Origin: Prevotellaceae bacterium MN60
Lineage (GTDB): Bacteria > Bacteroidota > Bacteroidia > Bacteroidales > Bacteroidaceae
Direction: 5' to 3'
Assembly: GCA_900199555.1 (NCBI GenBank)
Contig: FZQZ01000001.1
Span: 186,001 to 250,000 of the forward strand
DNA length: 64,000 bases
The notes below the pieces were generated by a model. It was not told the origin of the DNA and did no database searches. It worked only from the letters and a program-made list of their open reading frames with translations. Of the stretch, positions 18,602-26,457 are shown in pieces (positions within the stretch are counted from its first letter, which is position 1; every line of letters starts with the position of its first letter). A program made the position numbers and the translations under genes.

Positions 18602-20335
18602 ATGCAATTTAAATGGAATTACGAACCCCCTACACCAGACAGACAGCAGGCAGCTAACGAGTTGGCCGAGAAGATCGGGATGAGTCCCGTCATGGCAGGC
18701 CTTCTCATTCAGCGTGGCATCAAGACGGAGAGCGCAGCCAAGCGTTTCTTTCGTCCTATGCTCAACGAGCTGATAGATCCTTTCCTGATGAATGATATGG
18801 ATGTTGCCGTTGACCGCCTCAACGATGCCATGGGCCGCAAGGAGCGCATTATGGTATATGGCGATTACGATGTCGACGGGTGTACGGCGGTAGCTTTGGT
18901 TTACAAGTTTTTGCAGCAGTTCTATTCCAACATCGACTACTATATCCCCAACCGTGAGGAAGAGGGCTATGGTGTAAGTCGTAAGGGTATAGAGTATGCC
19001 GCAGAGACAGGTGTAAAACTCATTATTGTGCTCGACTGTGGCATTAAGGCTATTGATGAGATAGCCTATGCTAAATCGTTGGGTGTTGACTTTATTATCT
19101 GTGACCACCACGTTCCTGACGAGGTGATGCCGCCCGCAGTAGCTATCCTCAATCCTAAGCGTGAAGACTCTACCTATCCCTTCAAGCACCTTTGTGGTTG
19201 CGGTGTAGGTTTCAAGTTCATGCAGGCTTTTGCTAAGAACAACGGCATTCCCTTCTCACGACTGATTCCCCTACTCGACTTCTGTGCTGTCAGCATTGCA
19301 GCCGACCTGGTGCCTGTAGAGGGAGAGAATCGTACGTTGGCTTTCCACGGATTGAAGCAACTCAACCAGTCGCCCAGCATTGGTCTGAAGTCTATCATCG
19401 AGATTTGTGGCCTTAGTGGTCGCGAGCTCACCATGAGTGATATTGTCTTCAAGATTGGTCCGCGCATCAATGCCTCTGGTCGTATGATGAATGGACGCGA
19501 GGCTGTAGACCTACTGGTAGAACGCGACTTGCAGCGTGCCCTTACGATGGCTACGCGCATCAATGAATACAACGAGCAGCGCAAGGATGTAGATAAGCAG
19601 ATGACGGAAGAGGCCAACGAGATTGTTGAGCGCCTTGAGAGTCAGCAGCACCTACAGTCTATCGTGCTCTACGACGAAGGCTGGAAAAAAGGTGTTGTTG
19701 GTATTGTAGCTTCTCGCCTTACTGAACTCTATTTCCGTCCTACGGTGGTACTTACCATCATCGATGGCATGGCTTCTGGTTCTGCTCGCTCTGTAGCTGG
19801 TTTCGATATCTATGATGCTGTTAAGTCGTGTCGCGACCTGCTCGAGAACTTTGGTGGACACACCTATGCCGTTGGTCTTACCCTGCGTAAGGAGAACATC
19901 CCAGAGTTCCGTCGTCGTTTCCAAGAGTATGTTGATGGACATATCCTTCCCGAACAGACACAGCAGACACTCGACATCGATATGGAGCTCGACTTCCAAC
20001 AGATATCTAAGCGATTGCTCAACGAGCTGAAGCGTTTGGCACCTCATGGTCCAGGCAATGGTAAACCCCTGTTTCTCACGCGCAACGTCTTCGACTATGG
20101 CACCTCTAAGGTAGTGGGTCGTCATCAGGAGCACATCAAGTTGGAACTCGTTGACTCTAAGTCTGCCGTTGTCATGAATGGTATCGCTTTCGGACAGTCG
20201 GCAGCAGCACGTTATATCAAGTCTAAGCGTTCTTTCGATATCGTTTACACCATCGAGGAGAACACCTACAAGCGTGGCGAGGTACAGCTACAGATTGAGG
20301 ACATCCGCCCATCGGAAGAAGTAGCTGAAGATTAA
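18602..20335 (+). CDS. recJ: Single-stranded-DNA-specific exonuclease RecJ
   Basis: 577-residue 5'-3' ssDNA exonuclease of the DHH phosphoesterase superfamily, used in recombination and repair. Metal-binding motifs are visible: VYGDYDVDGCTA (85-96), VLDCGIKA, ICDHHVPDE (about 161-169) and, C-terminal, the DHHA1 region with ENFGGHTYAVG. An OB-like C-terminal part includes APHGPGNGKPLF. A TAACTTTG box at 18529-18536 probably drives it. recQ follows after 27 nt, a sensible pairing since RecQ helicase and RecJ act together in RecF-type repair. Confidence 0.94.
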   Translation: MQFKWNYEPPTPDRQQAANELAEKIGMSPVMAGLLIQRGIKTESAAKRFFRPMLNELIDPFLMNDMDVAVDRLNDAMGRKERIMVYGDYDVDGCTAVALVYKFLQQFYSNIDYYIPNREEEGYGVSRKGIEYAAETGVKLIIVLDCGIKAIDEIAYAKSLGVDFIICDHHVPDEVMPPAVAILNPKREDSTYPFKHLCGCGVGFKFMQAFAKNNGIPFSRLIPLLDFCAVSIAADLVPVEGENRTLAFHGLKQLNQSPSIGLKSIIEICGLSGRELTMSDIVFKIGPRINASGRMMNGREAVDLLVERDLQRALTMATRINEYNEQRKDVDKQMTEEANEIVERLESQQHLQSIVLYDEGWKKGVVGIVASRLTELYFRPTVVLTIIDGMASGSARSVAGFDIYDAVKSCRDLLENFGGHTYAVGLTLRKENIPEFRRRFQEYVDGHILPEQTQQTLDIDMELDFQQISKRLLNELKRLAPHGPGNGKPLFLTRNVFDYGTSKVVGRHQEHIKLELVDSKSAVVMNGIAFGQSAAARYIKSKRSFDIVYTIEENTYKRGEVQLQIEDIRPSEEVAED

Positions 20336-20362
20336 GGTGTTGAGGAGTAAGGAGAGAAGGAG

Positions 20363-22309
20363 TTGAGTAACTATAAGGAAATACTCAAGCGCTATTGGGG
20401 CTACGACGACTTCCGTGGCATCCAACGCGAGATTATCGAATCCATAGGATTGGGCCGCGATACCTTGGGACTAATGCCCACAGGTGGCGGTAAGAGCATC
20501 ACCTTCCAGGTGCCAGCAATGGCACTGGAAGGTGTCTGCATTGTTATCACTCCTCTCATCGCCCTGATGAAAGACCAGGTCAACCACCTGCGTCAGAAAG
20601 GCATCCTTGCAGATGCCATCAATAGCAGCATGCAGCACGAAGAGATATTGCGCGTGCTCGACAACTGCATCCTTGGTCGCACCAAGTTTCTCTACGTTTC
20701 TCCCGAGCGCCTTGGCAGTCAGCTTTTCGTCACCAAGCTGCGTCATATGCACATCTCGTTTATCACCGTTGACGAGGCGCACTGCATCTCACAGTGGGGC
20801 TACGACTTCCGCCCTTCATATCTGGAGATTTCCACCATTCGACAACTTCTTCCCGATGTTCCCGTATTGGCACTCACCGCTACGGCAACACCACAGGTGG
20901 TAGAAGATATCTGCGAGAAGTTGTCAACAGGTAATGCATCTGGGGAAACCAGATGCGACACCACTCACCATTCACCACTCACCTCTCACCACGGCTTTGC
21001 CGTCTTCCGTATGAGCTTTGAGCGCAAGAACTTAACCTATCTGGTGCGCCATACGGATGACAAACAAAACGAGCTTACCCACATTCTTAGCAATACCAGT
21101 GGCTCAGCCATTGTCTATGTACGCAGTCGTCGTCACGCTCGCGAGATTGCCGAACAACTCTGTCAGGCTGGCCTCAGCGCCACTTTCTATCATGCAGGCC
21201 TTACCCACGAAGTGAAAGACCAGCGACAGCGCGATTGGCAAAACGACCGAGTACGAATCATTGTTGCCACCAATGCCTTTGGTATGGGTATCGACAAGCC
21301 CGACGTGCGCCATGTGCTGCACTACGATAGTCCCGACTCTATTGAGGCATATTTCCAAGAGGCTGGTCGTGCCGGACGCGATGGATTGCCCGCTACAGCC
21401 ATTCTGCTTTATGGTGCTAACGATAATGCCTTGCTCAGTCATCGTATCGACAACACCTTTCCGCCTCGCGAATATATCCGTCAGGTATACGAGCATCTCG
21501 CCTACTTCTACCAGTTGGCTACAGGCGATGGCTATGGCATTACACGCGAGTTTAACATCGACCTCTTCTGTCAGCGCTTCCACCATTTCCCCATCCGCGT
21601 CCACTCAGCCCTGCAGATACTTCAACGTGCAGGCTACATAGACTACGACGCTGCTCCCGATCAGAATGCTCGTGTGCACTTTATGCTCGAACGCCATGAG
21701 CTAGACCGGCTGCAACATCTGAGCGATATCGAAGACCGGGTTATCGTTACGCTCCTGCGCAGCTATGGTGGACTATTCTCTGATGTGTGCTATATCGACG
21801 AAGGTCTGATAGCCCAACTCTGTGGCATCAAGTCAACAATGCTGCATGAGGTGCTGAAGACGTTGGCTCAAAAGCATATCATCCAATATATCCCTCGTCG
21901 AAACGTACCTACCATCCAGTATCTGCAACGTCGTGAAGACCCAGAGCATGTGGTGATACCACGCTCCGTATATGAAGACCGATTAGAGCAATATCGCCAG
22001 CGCATCCACGCTATGCAGCGCTATGCACAAGACCAGCTGCACTGTCGTTCGCGCCTGTTGCTAGAATATTTTGGTGAGAAGCACACCCATGATTGTGGGC
22101 AGTGTGATGTATGCCAGGAGCAGCAGGAGCCACCCTGTACTGACGACTGTTCGCAAGCCATCATCGCCCTGCTCTCCGATGGTAAGCAGCATCAGATGAC
22201 GGAATTGCGCTCACTCCCCTTCCCCTACGAATCTATTAGCAAAGCGCTCTCCCACCTGATGGCAGAAGAGCGCATTATACAGCAAGACGGAGTTATCTTG
22301 CGAGGTTAG
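20363..22309 (+). CDS. recQ: ATP-dependent DNA helicase RecQ
   Basis: 648-residue 3'-5' helicase. Walker A LMPTGGGKS (37-45), VDEAHCISQWGYDFRPSY (136-153), LTATATPQV, then AFGMGIDKPDVRHV and QEAGRAGRDG motifs, and a zinc-binding C-terminal cluster (CGQCDVCQ) are present. The only in-frame start before Walker A is the TTG at 20363, preceded by GGAGAGAAGGAG. Residues about 190-211 (TGNASGETRCDTTHHSPLTS...) are an insertion between helicase lobe 1 and the SFERKNL motif, encoded by a 21-nt palindrome plus five heptamers; this linker is normally short. The frame stays open. Confidence 0.94.
   Translation: MSNYKEILKRYWGYDDFRGIQREIIESIGLGRDTLGLMPTGGGKSITFQVPAMALEGVCIVITPLIALMKDQVNHLRQKGILADAINSSMQHEEILRVLDNCILGRTKFLYVSPERLGSQLFVTKLRHMHISFITVDEAHCISQWGYDFRPSYLEISTIRQLLPDVPVLALTATATPQVVEDICEKLSTGNASGETRCDTTHHSPLTSHHGFAVFRMSFERKNLTYLVRHTDDKQNELTHILSNTSGSAIVYVRSRRHAREIAEQLCQAGLSATFYHAGLTHEVKDQRQRDWQNDRVRIIVATNAFGMGIDKPDVRHVLHYDSPDSIEAYFQEAGRAGRDGLPATAILLYGANDNALLSHRIDNTFPPREYIRQVYEHLAYFYQLATGDGYGITREFNIDLFCQRFHHFPIRVHSALQILQRAGYIDYDAAPDQNARVHFMLERHELDRLQHLSDIEDRVIVTLLRSYGGLFSDVCYIDEGLIAQLCGIKSTMLHEVLKTLAQKHIIQYIPRRNVPTIQYLQRREDPEHVVIPRSVYEDRLEQYRQRIHAMQRYAQDQLHCRSRLLLEYFGEKHTHDCGQCDVCQEQQEPPCTDDCSQAIIALLSDGKQHQMTELRSLPFPYESISKALSHLMAEERIIQQDGVILRG
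20936..20993. repeat. In-frame palindrome plus heptamer array in recQ
   Basis: Arms GCATCTGG (20936-20943) and CCAGATGC (20949-20956) flank GGAAA. Two bases later come five heptamers, CACCACT, CACCATT, CACCACT, CACCTCT, CACCACG (20959-20993). The palindrome core TGG-GGAAA-CCA equals that of the glgA insertion, read in the same codon phase (Gly-Glu-Thr). The heptamers give the peptide HSPLT, also found in the cyclo-ligase gene. Confidence 0.8.
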
Positions 22310-22331
22310 CACTGAATAGAGATACGAGTCA

Positions 22332-22622
22332 TCAGCCTTGGCTGATATAACTCTTCAGCGCTGTCACATAATCCTCAAAAGCTTTCAGTCCTACAGGCGT
22401 GATACGGCACATGGTGCAAGGTTTCTTGCCCTTAAAGGTCTTTTCCACCTCGATATATCCCGCTGTAGACAACTTGTCTATCTGCACACTCAGATTGCCC
22501 GCTGTGGCTCCCGTTTGTTCTTTGATATACGGAAACTCAGCCTCTTCAGAACTTATCAACAGCGACATCACCGCCAGTCTAAGTTCTGAATGCAACAGTG
22601 GATCTAACGTTGGAAACATCAT
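22332..22622 (-). CDS. Winged-helix transcriptional regulator
   Basis: 96-residue DNA-binding protein with a single winged helix: SELRLAVMSLLISSEEAEFP, then a recognition helix region TGATAGNLSVQIDKLSTAGY (about 38-57) and a wing (VEKTFKGKKPCTMCRITPVG). It resembles the short MarR/PadR-like regulators common in Bacteroidetes. It begins one base after the stop of the upstream membrane protein gene, so the pair forms an operon; such regulators usually control the operon they belong to. The effector is unknown. Confidence 0.8.
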   Translation of the reverse strand: MMFPTLDPLLHSELRLAVMSLLISSEEAEFPYIKEQTGATAGNLSVQIDKLSTAGYIEVEKTFKGKKPCTMCRITPVGLKAFEDYVTALKSYISQG

Positions 22623-22623
22623 A

Positions 22624-23313
22624 CTAATCTACTTGTTTTTTAATGATATAACCAGGCAAGAACAAGCCCACAAAGCCGAAGAGCACAATGATAATGCTTG
22701 AGAGCAGCTCATACAGATAGCACATGACCTCTATTGAGCCAAGTCTGCTAATGAAGAAAGAAGATACGCCGACAGTTTCCCAGAAAAAACCACCCACACC
22801 ACCGATGATTCCACACCATACCAGCCAGCGCTGCTTCAGGATGTAGCCAGTAATCGTTATAGCCATACCCATCAACAGTACGATGATTCTAAGCGGATTA
22901 ATCAGTATAACACGAAAAACCTCTATCGTCTCAGTGCGAACCATTATATTATTAAAGAGTGTAGCAAAGAAGAAGAAAGCCAGCGTGAATATACCAAATG
23001 TCACCCACGTCTTAGCTACCAACGTACTAATAATATTCGGTGGCGTTGCAGGTCTATCCTTGTGTCTATACTTCTCTACACCCCAGATTATCAGAGGCAG
23101 CAAGAACCACAACAGATGTCCCACGCCACTAAAGCCATACTTCATAGCAGTACCATTCACTATAGCCACAACGACAGCCATCGTCATGGTGCAGATACCA
23201 GCCATATAGAGGCTCTCACCCACATCTTTAGATACCGCCTTGCGGTTTCTCTCTATCTGTTCAGTAATGATTTTCAGGCTGCGCTCGGCAGACATATTCA
23301 TGTTTTCTTCCAT
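22624..23313 (-). CDS. Integral membrane protein of unknown function
   Basis: 229 residues. A charged N-terminus (MSAERSLKIITEQIERNRKA) precedes about six hydrophobic spans, near residues 42-60, 64-77, 103-122, 133-157, 163-183 and 195-222. No catalytic motif is visible. A clean promoter lies 110 bp upstream and the winged-helix regulator gene follows directly, a layout typical of Bacteroidetes membrane-protein/regulator pairs. Function not assigned. Confidence 0.75.
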   Translation of the reverse strand: MEENMNMSAERSLKIITEQIERNRKAVSKDVGESLYMAGICTMTMAVVVAIVNGTAMKYGFSGVGHLLWFLLPLIIWGVEKYRHKDRPATPPNIISTLVAKTWVTFGIFTLAFFFFATLFNNIMVRTETIEVFRVILINPLRIIVLLMGMAITITGYILKQRWLVWCGIIGGVGGFFWETVGVSSFFISRLGSIEVMCYLYELLSSIIIVLFGFVGLFLPGYIIKKQVD

Positions 23314-23423
23314 TGTCTTTTAGTTTTTTAATGCGTTTCTAACTTGGTTTTTGTCTCTATTTAGCCTCCTTCCCGTCCCTGCAGAAGACAAGAATTCAGC
23401 CCTATTGTGTTCGAATCACGATG

Positions 23424-23455
23424 CAAATATAGAGAAGTTTATTTTATAAACCAAA
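23424..23455 (-). promoter_or_regulatory. Promoter for the membrane protein/regulator operon
   Basis: Minus-strand TTTG (23455-23452), 20-bp spacer, TATATTTG (23431-23424). The implied untranslated leader is about 105 nt. Confidence 0.72.
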
Positions 23456-23543
23456 TTATTTCATAAATATTCATAGTTATTTAACGCTAATTCACAATTG
23501 TAACTAACGTGAATACAAGTCAATACATATCATATATATCCCA

Positions 23544-23626
23544 GTACATACTTGTTGTACACCCCGTACAGTGCTGTTGTACTACTAGTACATACCTATT
23601 GTACGACTAGTACAAAGCCTTTGTAC
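23544..23626. repeat. Four 17-nt GTAC...GTAC palindromic units at exact 22-bp spacing
   Basis: Units start at 23544, 23566, 23588 and 23610: GTACATACTTGTTGTAC, GTACAGTGCTGTTGTAC, GTACATACCTATTGTAC, GTACAAAGCCTTTGTAC, with 5-bp spacers ACCCC, TACTA, GACTA. Ends are conserved and centres vary, which argues against simple slippage. The block lies in the gene-free stretch 23456-23898. Confidence 0.85.
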
Positions 23627-23641
23627 TACCCCAAAATAGCC

Positions 23642-23726
23642 TCTTTACTCATTGTCCGAACGCTCCGGACATTGTGTCCGGACGCTTGGGACATCGTGTC
23701 CGGAGCCTCCGGACACTTTGTCCCAA
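23642..23726. repeat. Second 22-bp-period array (TCCGGACA...TGTCCGGA)
   Basis: 19-nt units at 23664 (TCCGGACATTGTGTCCGGA), 23686 (TTGGGACATCGTGTCCGGA) and 23708 (TCCGGACACTTTGTCCCAA), separated by CGC and GCC; a decayed unit ends at 23660. The period is again 22 bp. Unit centres are offset by half a period (11 bp) from those of the neighbouring array. Confidence 0.82.
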
Positions 23727-23825
23727 GATTCCGGAAAAAATCCGGGAAACTTTATTTTCCCTATCTTTCAACCATCTTTGCAGGAGCAATCACTCCCCGA
23801 TCCTCACATCACCCTCCAAAAAGGG

Positions 23826-23880
23826 TTCACACTTAACACACTATTAGCGAGAGCATTATGCGTGAATGTGAAGACTTATT
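23826..23880 (-). repeat. Copy 1 of a ~60-bp dispersed palindromic element
   Basis: The reverse complement begins AAGTCTTCACATTCACGCAT (23877 down) and ends with AGTGTGTTAAGTGTGAA. Its first 22 nt are identical to 58499-58520, and both ends resemble the copies at 58497-58555 and 59261-59320. TTCAC(G)C near one end pairs with G(C/T)GTGAA at the other. Confidence 0.7.
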
Positions 23881-23898
23881 TTATAATAAATAAAATGT

Positions 23899-24381
23899 TT
23901 ATCGACTTACAACTTTAATATTCATTTTATCTGAGTGAAGAATTAAGATGCCTTTTGGCAAAGTGGATAAGTCAATGAATGCTGTTCCATCCGTATTGGC
24001 CAATACTTCCTTTAGCAACTTTCCGTCTTGGATATAGATCGAGACCTTACTATCTACCATTAGGTTACTGAATATCACACAACCATTCTCAACTTTCACA
24101 TTTACACTCTTTATGATTTCGCCTATGCCAGATGATTCCTCTGCAAAAGCATAGTTCTTCACATCGGCAATTCTTATTATAAATGTTCTACTATTACTGG
24201 CGATGGATAATTCACCGCTCTTCAAAGAGACTTTGGGCTCCTCTGCCAATGCAAATGTTGTTTTCGTACCATCCTTAGCATTCACTATCAGAAAGCGTGC
24301 ACCATTGGCATGGCAAATGCCACAAGGCAAAACAAATAACAATATTGCAATAATTATTCCTTTCATACGCTTATTTATCAA
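23899..24381 (-). CDS. Secreted protein with T9SS-like C-terminal tail
   Basis: 160 residues: signal peptide (about 1-26), then FLIVNAKDGTKTTFALAEEP KVSL-type opening seen in Prevotella surface proteins, and a tail (KVSIYIQDGKLLKEVLANTD, then STLPKGILILHSDKMNIKVV) that has the form of a T9SS/type A-like C-terminal domain. It has little else and may be mostly sorting domain. It follows the fimbrillin-like gene by 56 bp on the same strand. AT-rich relative to the neighbours. Function unknown. Confidence 0.65.
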   Translation of the reverse strand: MINKRMKGIIIAILLFVLPCGICHANGARFLIVNAKDGTKTTFALAEEPKVSLKSGELSIASNSRTFIIRIADVKNYAFAEESSGIGEIIKSVNVKVENGCVIFSNLMVDSKVSIYIQDGKLLKEVLANTDGTAFIDLSTLPKGILILHSDKMNIKVVSR

Positions 24382-24437
24382 AAAAAAACGATTGTTTCGG
24401 GTACGTCATTCCATGATGTAGCTATCATAGACTTCTC

Positions 24438-25535
24438 TCACATAGAGGTTGTGTCTAATTGAATACGCATTGTATATATCATACCACCCTTAAGAATTAC
24501 ATTGTACGTCTTTGAGATAGTATTATGTAATCTCGAATAGCCCGCAGAAAGGCTTGGAGTATCTGTCGTAGTATAATAATCAATTGTGATCGAGATTTCT
24601 TTTTGACCATCTGTCGGAATGAGTAGCAAAGGATTAATACCGATAGGCTTACTGTCAAGTGTAACACCTTCTGGCTGATTTGTTATTGCAGTTTCGCCAG
24701 CATCACGTAAATCGGGTGAAAGATTATCACCATCAATCGTATAAGACAGTGATTCATCCGAATAATTAATCCATTGCTCGCTATACAAATCGAATTGACC
24801 ACTATACGGCATCTGTCCACTTATTGTAACGCTTTTAATGGTTACCTTCTTGTTTGCGTCCAAATTTTCCTTTAGAGCAACATTGAGCATCAATTGTGCC
24901 AAAGCATGTTTTGCTTCGATAGTCACACAGCCATTATCCACATCTTTTGTGGTGTTTATCTGGTTTCCATACACCAAATCACCCGCATCATTCATGGGAT
25001 CTACCAATTTATATTCAATAAGAGGTTTGTCAGAATCAGATTTTACGCTAACGAAACTACTCTCTGTATCATTGGCATAGGGAGAATAAGCGAAGAAGGA
25101 AGCATAGTTATCGCCCTGCGCTTTTTCAGGCCAATATTTAATTGGAAGATATTTCCACTTCCCATCTACGAATGCTACCTCTTGATTATTCATTAGGTTG
25201 ACAGAAAGAGTTTCCTGACCAAGAGGCTCACCATTATTGTAACAGCTAAATACTCCAAACGACCTATCCTCCATTGCAGAGGATCTTCTCATTGGCGAGC
25301 GAGTAGTCCCAGTATATTCCTTAAAAAGAAATGAAATAGGAATTGATTCTTCTTGCGGTTGTTTGTTGATTTCCTCAAACGTCACCTCGCTGATATTGTC
25401 AACGGGAATAACGATCTTACTATCGGGAAAGCCCATCTCTGTGCCATTGTTCACATGGACAACCATTTGATACACCTGCGCCTTACCTGAAGTCAAACTA
25501 GCGACCATGACCAAAAGTAAAATTAATCTTTTCAT
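24438..25535 (-). CDS. Fimbrillin-like (Mfa-like) secreted protein
   Basis: 365 residues with signal peptide MKRLILLLVMVASLTSGKAQ. The middle (GKWKYLPIKYWPEKAQGDNY, ASFFAYSPYAN) and the later NPLLLIPT and TYNVILKGGMIYTMRIQL fit the Mfa-like/fimbrillin family of Bacteroidales surface or pilus proteins. Family members are usually lipoproteins, but no lipobox cysteine is seen here; cleavage after KAQ is expected instead. The N-terminal 50 residues resemble the KDGT/SEVTFEE opening of the downstream protein. Lower GC than the flanks suggests a mobile or fast-evolving pair. Confidence 0.65.
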   Translation of the reverse strand: MKRLILLLVMVASLTSGKAQVYQMVVHVNNGTEMGFPDSKIVIPVDNISEVTFEEINKQPQEESIPISFLFKEYTGTTRSPMRRSSAMEDRSFGVFSCYNNGEPLGQETLSVNLMNNQEVAFVDGKWKYLPIKYWPEKAQGDNYASFFAYSPYANDTESSFVSVKSDSDKPLIEYKLVDPMNDAGDLVYGNQINTTKDVDNGCVTIEAKHALAQLMLNVALKENLDANKKVTIKSVTISGQMPYSGQFDLYSEQWINYSDESLSYTIDGDNLSPDLRDAGETAITNQPEGVTLDSKPIGINPLLLIPTDGQKEISITIDYYTTTDTPSLSAGYSRLHNTISKTYNVILKGGMIYTMRIQLDTTSM

Positions 25536-25577
25536 AATTGTATATTTATAGTTTGTGTTTCATTTCATTATGACAGG

Positions 25578-25737
25578 CGCAAGCTTTATGGCATAAAGAA
25601 AGCGCAAGCATTCTGCCATATCACGGACAGGCTTAGCACGGCCTTGATAGTTTTATGGAGAAGCCTGCGCTTGTGGCGCATGCTTCTTAAACTATCAGTT
25701 TGCTCGCTTTCGCATTGAGGTGCTAATTCGTCCGTGA
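25578..25737. repeat. Large nested hairpin unit of unknown class
   Basis: Paired segments from outside inward: TCACGGAC (25621-25628) with GTCCGTGA (25730-25737); TTAGCAC (25633-25639) with GTGCTAA (25720-25726); GATAGTTT (25646-25653) with AAACTATC (25689-25696); AGAAGC (25659-25664) with GCTTCT (25682-25687); TGCGC with GCGCA around TTGTG. A second hairpin, ATGGC (25578) with GCCAT (25615), adjoins. A 78-codon minus-strand ORF covers it, but its codons are dictated by the stems. A TATATTTG box is at 25786-25779. Could be a structured RNA or a dispersed palindromic repeat. Confidence 0.6.
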
Positions 25738-25876
25738 AAGATAAGCAATATGTAAGGGTCTCTTTCGAGAACACGATGCAAATATAATCATTTTTCTTGG
25801 AACTTAGAATAACAAAAGGCAAAAAATAAAAGAAACGACATCAAATAATGCCGTTTCAATATAATTTGAAGTAGTT

Positions 25877-26234
25877 CTACAATCTTTCTAATTCCGCTAT
25901 TTTATTTTTCAACGCTACATTCTCTTGTCGTAATGCAGTTATCTCGCGAGTAAGTTTCTCTATGGTACCACGCTGATTGGTGCGATAGCCTAGACGGGCA
26001 GCAGTCATACGTTCACGAATGCCACCTTCGGTAACAAACTCTTCTTCCTTCTTTTTCGGATAGGTCATCAACATCTTATCTACCATGCGACAGAGCGTAA
26101 TGGCAATAGACGTATGTCATCTGATAAAGCACTACCGTCTTCTGATAGAACCAAAGGCTCTTCCAGTTTGTTTGCTTGCGTAATACAGTTTCTATCTTTT
26201 GGGCTTGGAGAGATTTCTTGGTTTCCATTTCCAT
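25877..26234 (-). pseudogene. Decayed four-helix-bundle suffix-type protein gene
   Basis: Two reading frames carry pieces of one protein. From the ATG at 26234 a 52-codon frame reads METKKSLQAQ, then NWKSLWFYQKTVVLYQMTYV and stops at 26076. A second frame (26086-25877) reads MVDKMLMTYPKKKEEEFVTE, then GGIRERMTAARLGYRTNQRG and a coiled coil. These are the N- and C-terminal parts expected of the four-helix-bundle suffix-domain family, with the helical middle deleted and the frame shifted at the junction. The assignment comes from recollection of the family, so the name is moderately sure; the broken state is clearer. Confidence 0.55.
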
Positions 26235-26391
26235 TTTTATATTGTTTTGTTTTTTCTAGAAGATCTAGAGATTCTAGACTACATAGCAATTGCAAAGGTA
26301 CAAAAAAGATTGTATAATCCTTTCAATTAGACACAAAATCTGCAAAATATTTCTACAGATTTATATAGACCATACAAAAGACATTATAAGC

Positions 26392-26425
26392 AAAAAAGAG
26401 AAGCCACCTCAATGAGATGGCTTCT
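26392..26425 (-). terminator. Intrinsic terminator of ilvC
   Basis: AGAAGCCA (26399-26406) pairs with TGGCTTCT (26418-26425), extended inside by CTC/GAG, and is followed on the minus strand by a T-run (26397-26392), 33 nt past the ilvC stop. Confidence 0.8.
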
Positions 26426-26457
26426 ACGCATTATGGATTCAACAAAATGTGTTGAGA

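Noticed and set aside
23544-23726. CRISPR array
   Set aside because: Units of 17-19 bp with 3-5 bp spacers are far too short for CRISPR repeats and spacers, and no cas gene is near.
25578-25737. Integron attC site
   Set aside because: The RYYYAAC/GTTRRRY core sites are missing and there is no integrase or cassette structure.
25586-25822. 78-codon minus-strand ORF over the large hairpin
   Set aside because: Codons follow from the inverted repeats; treated as a structured repeat, not a gene.
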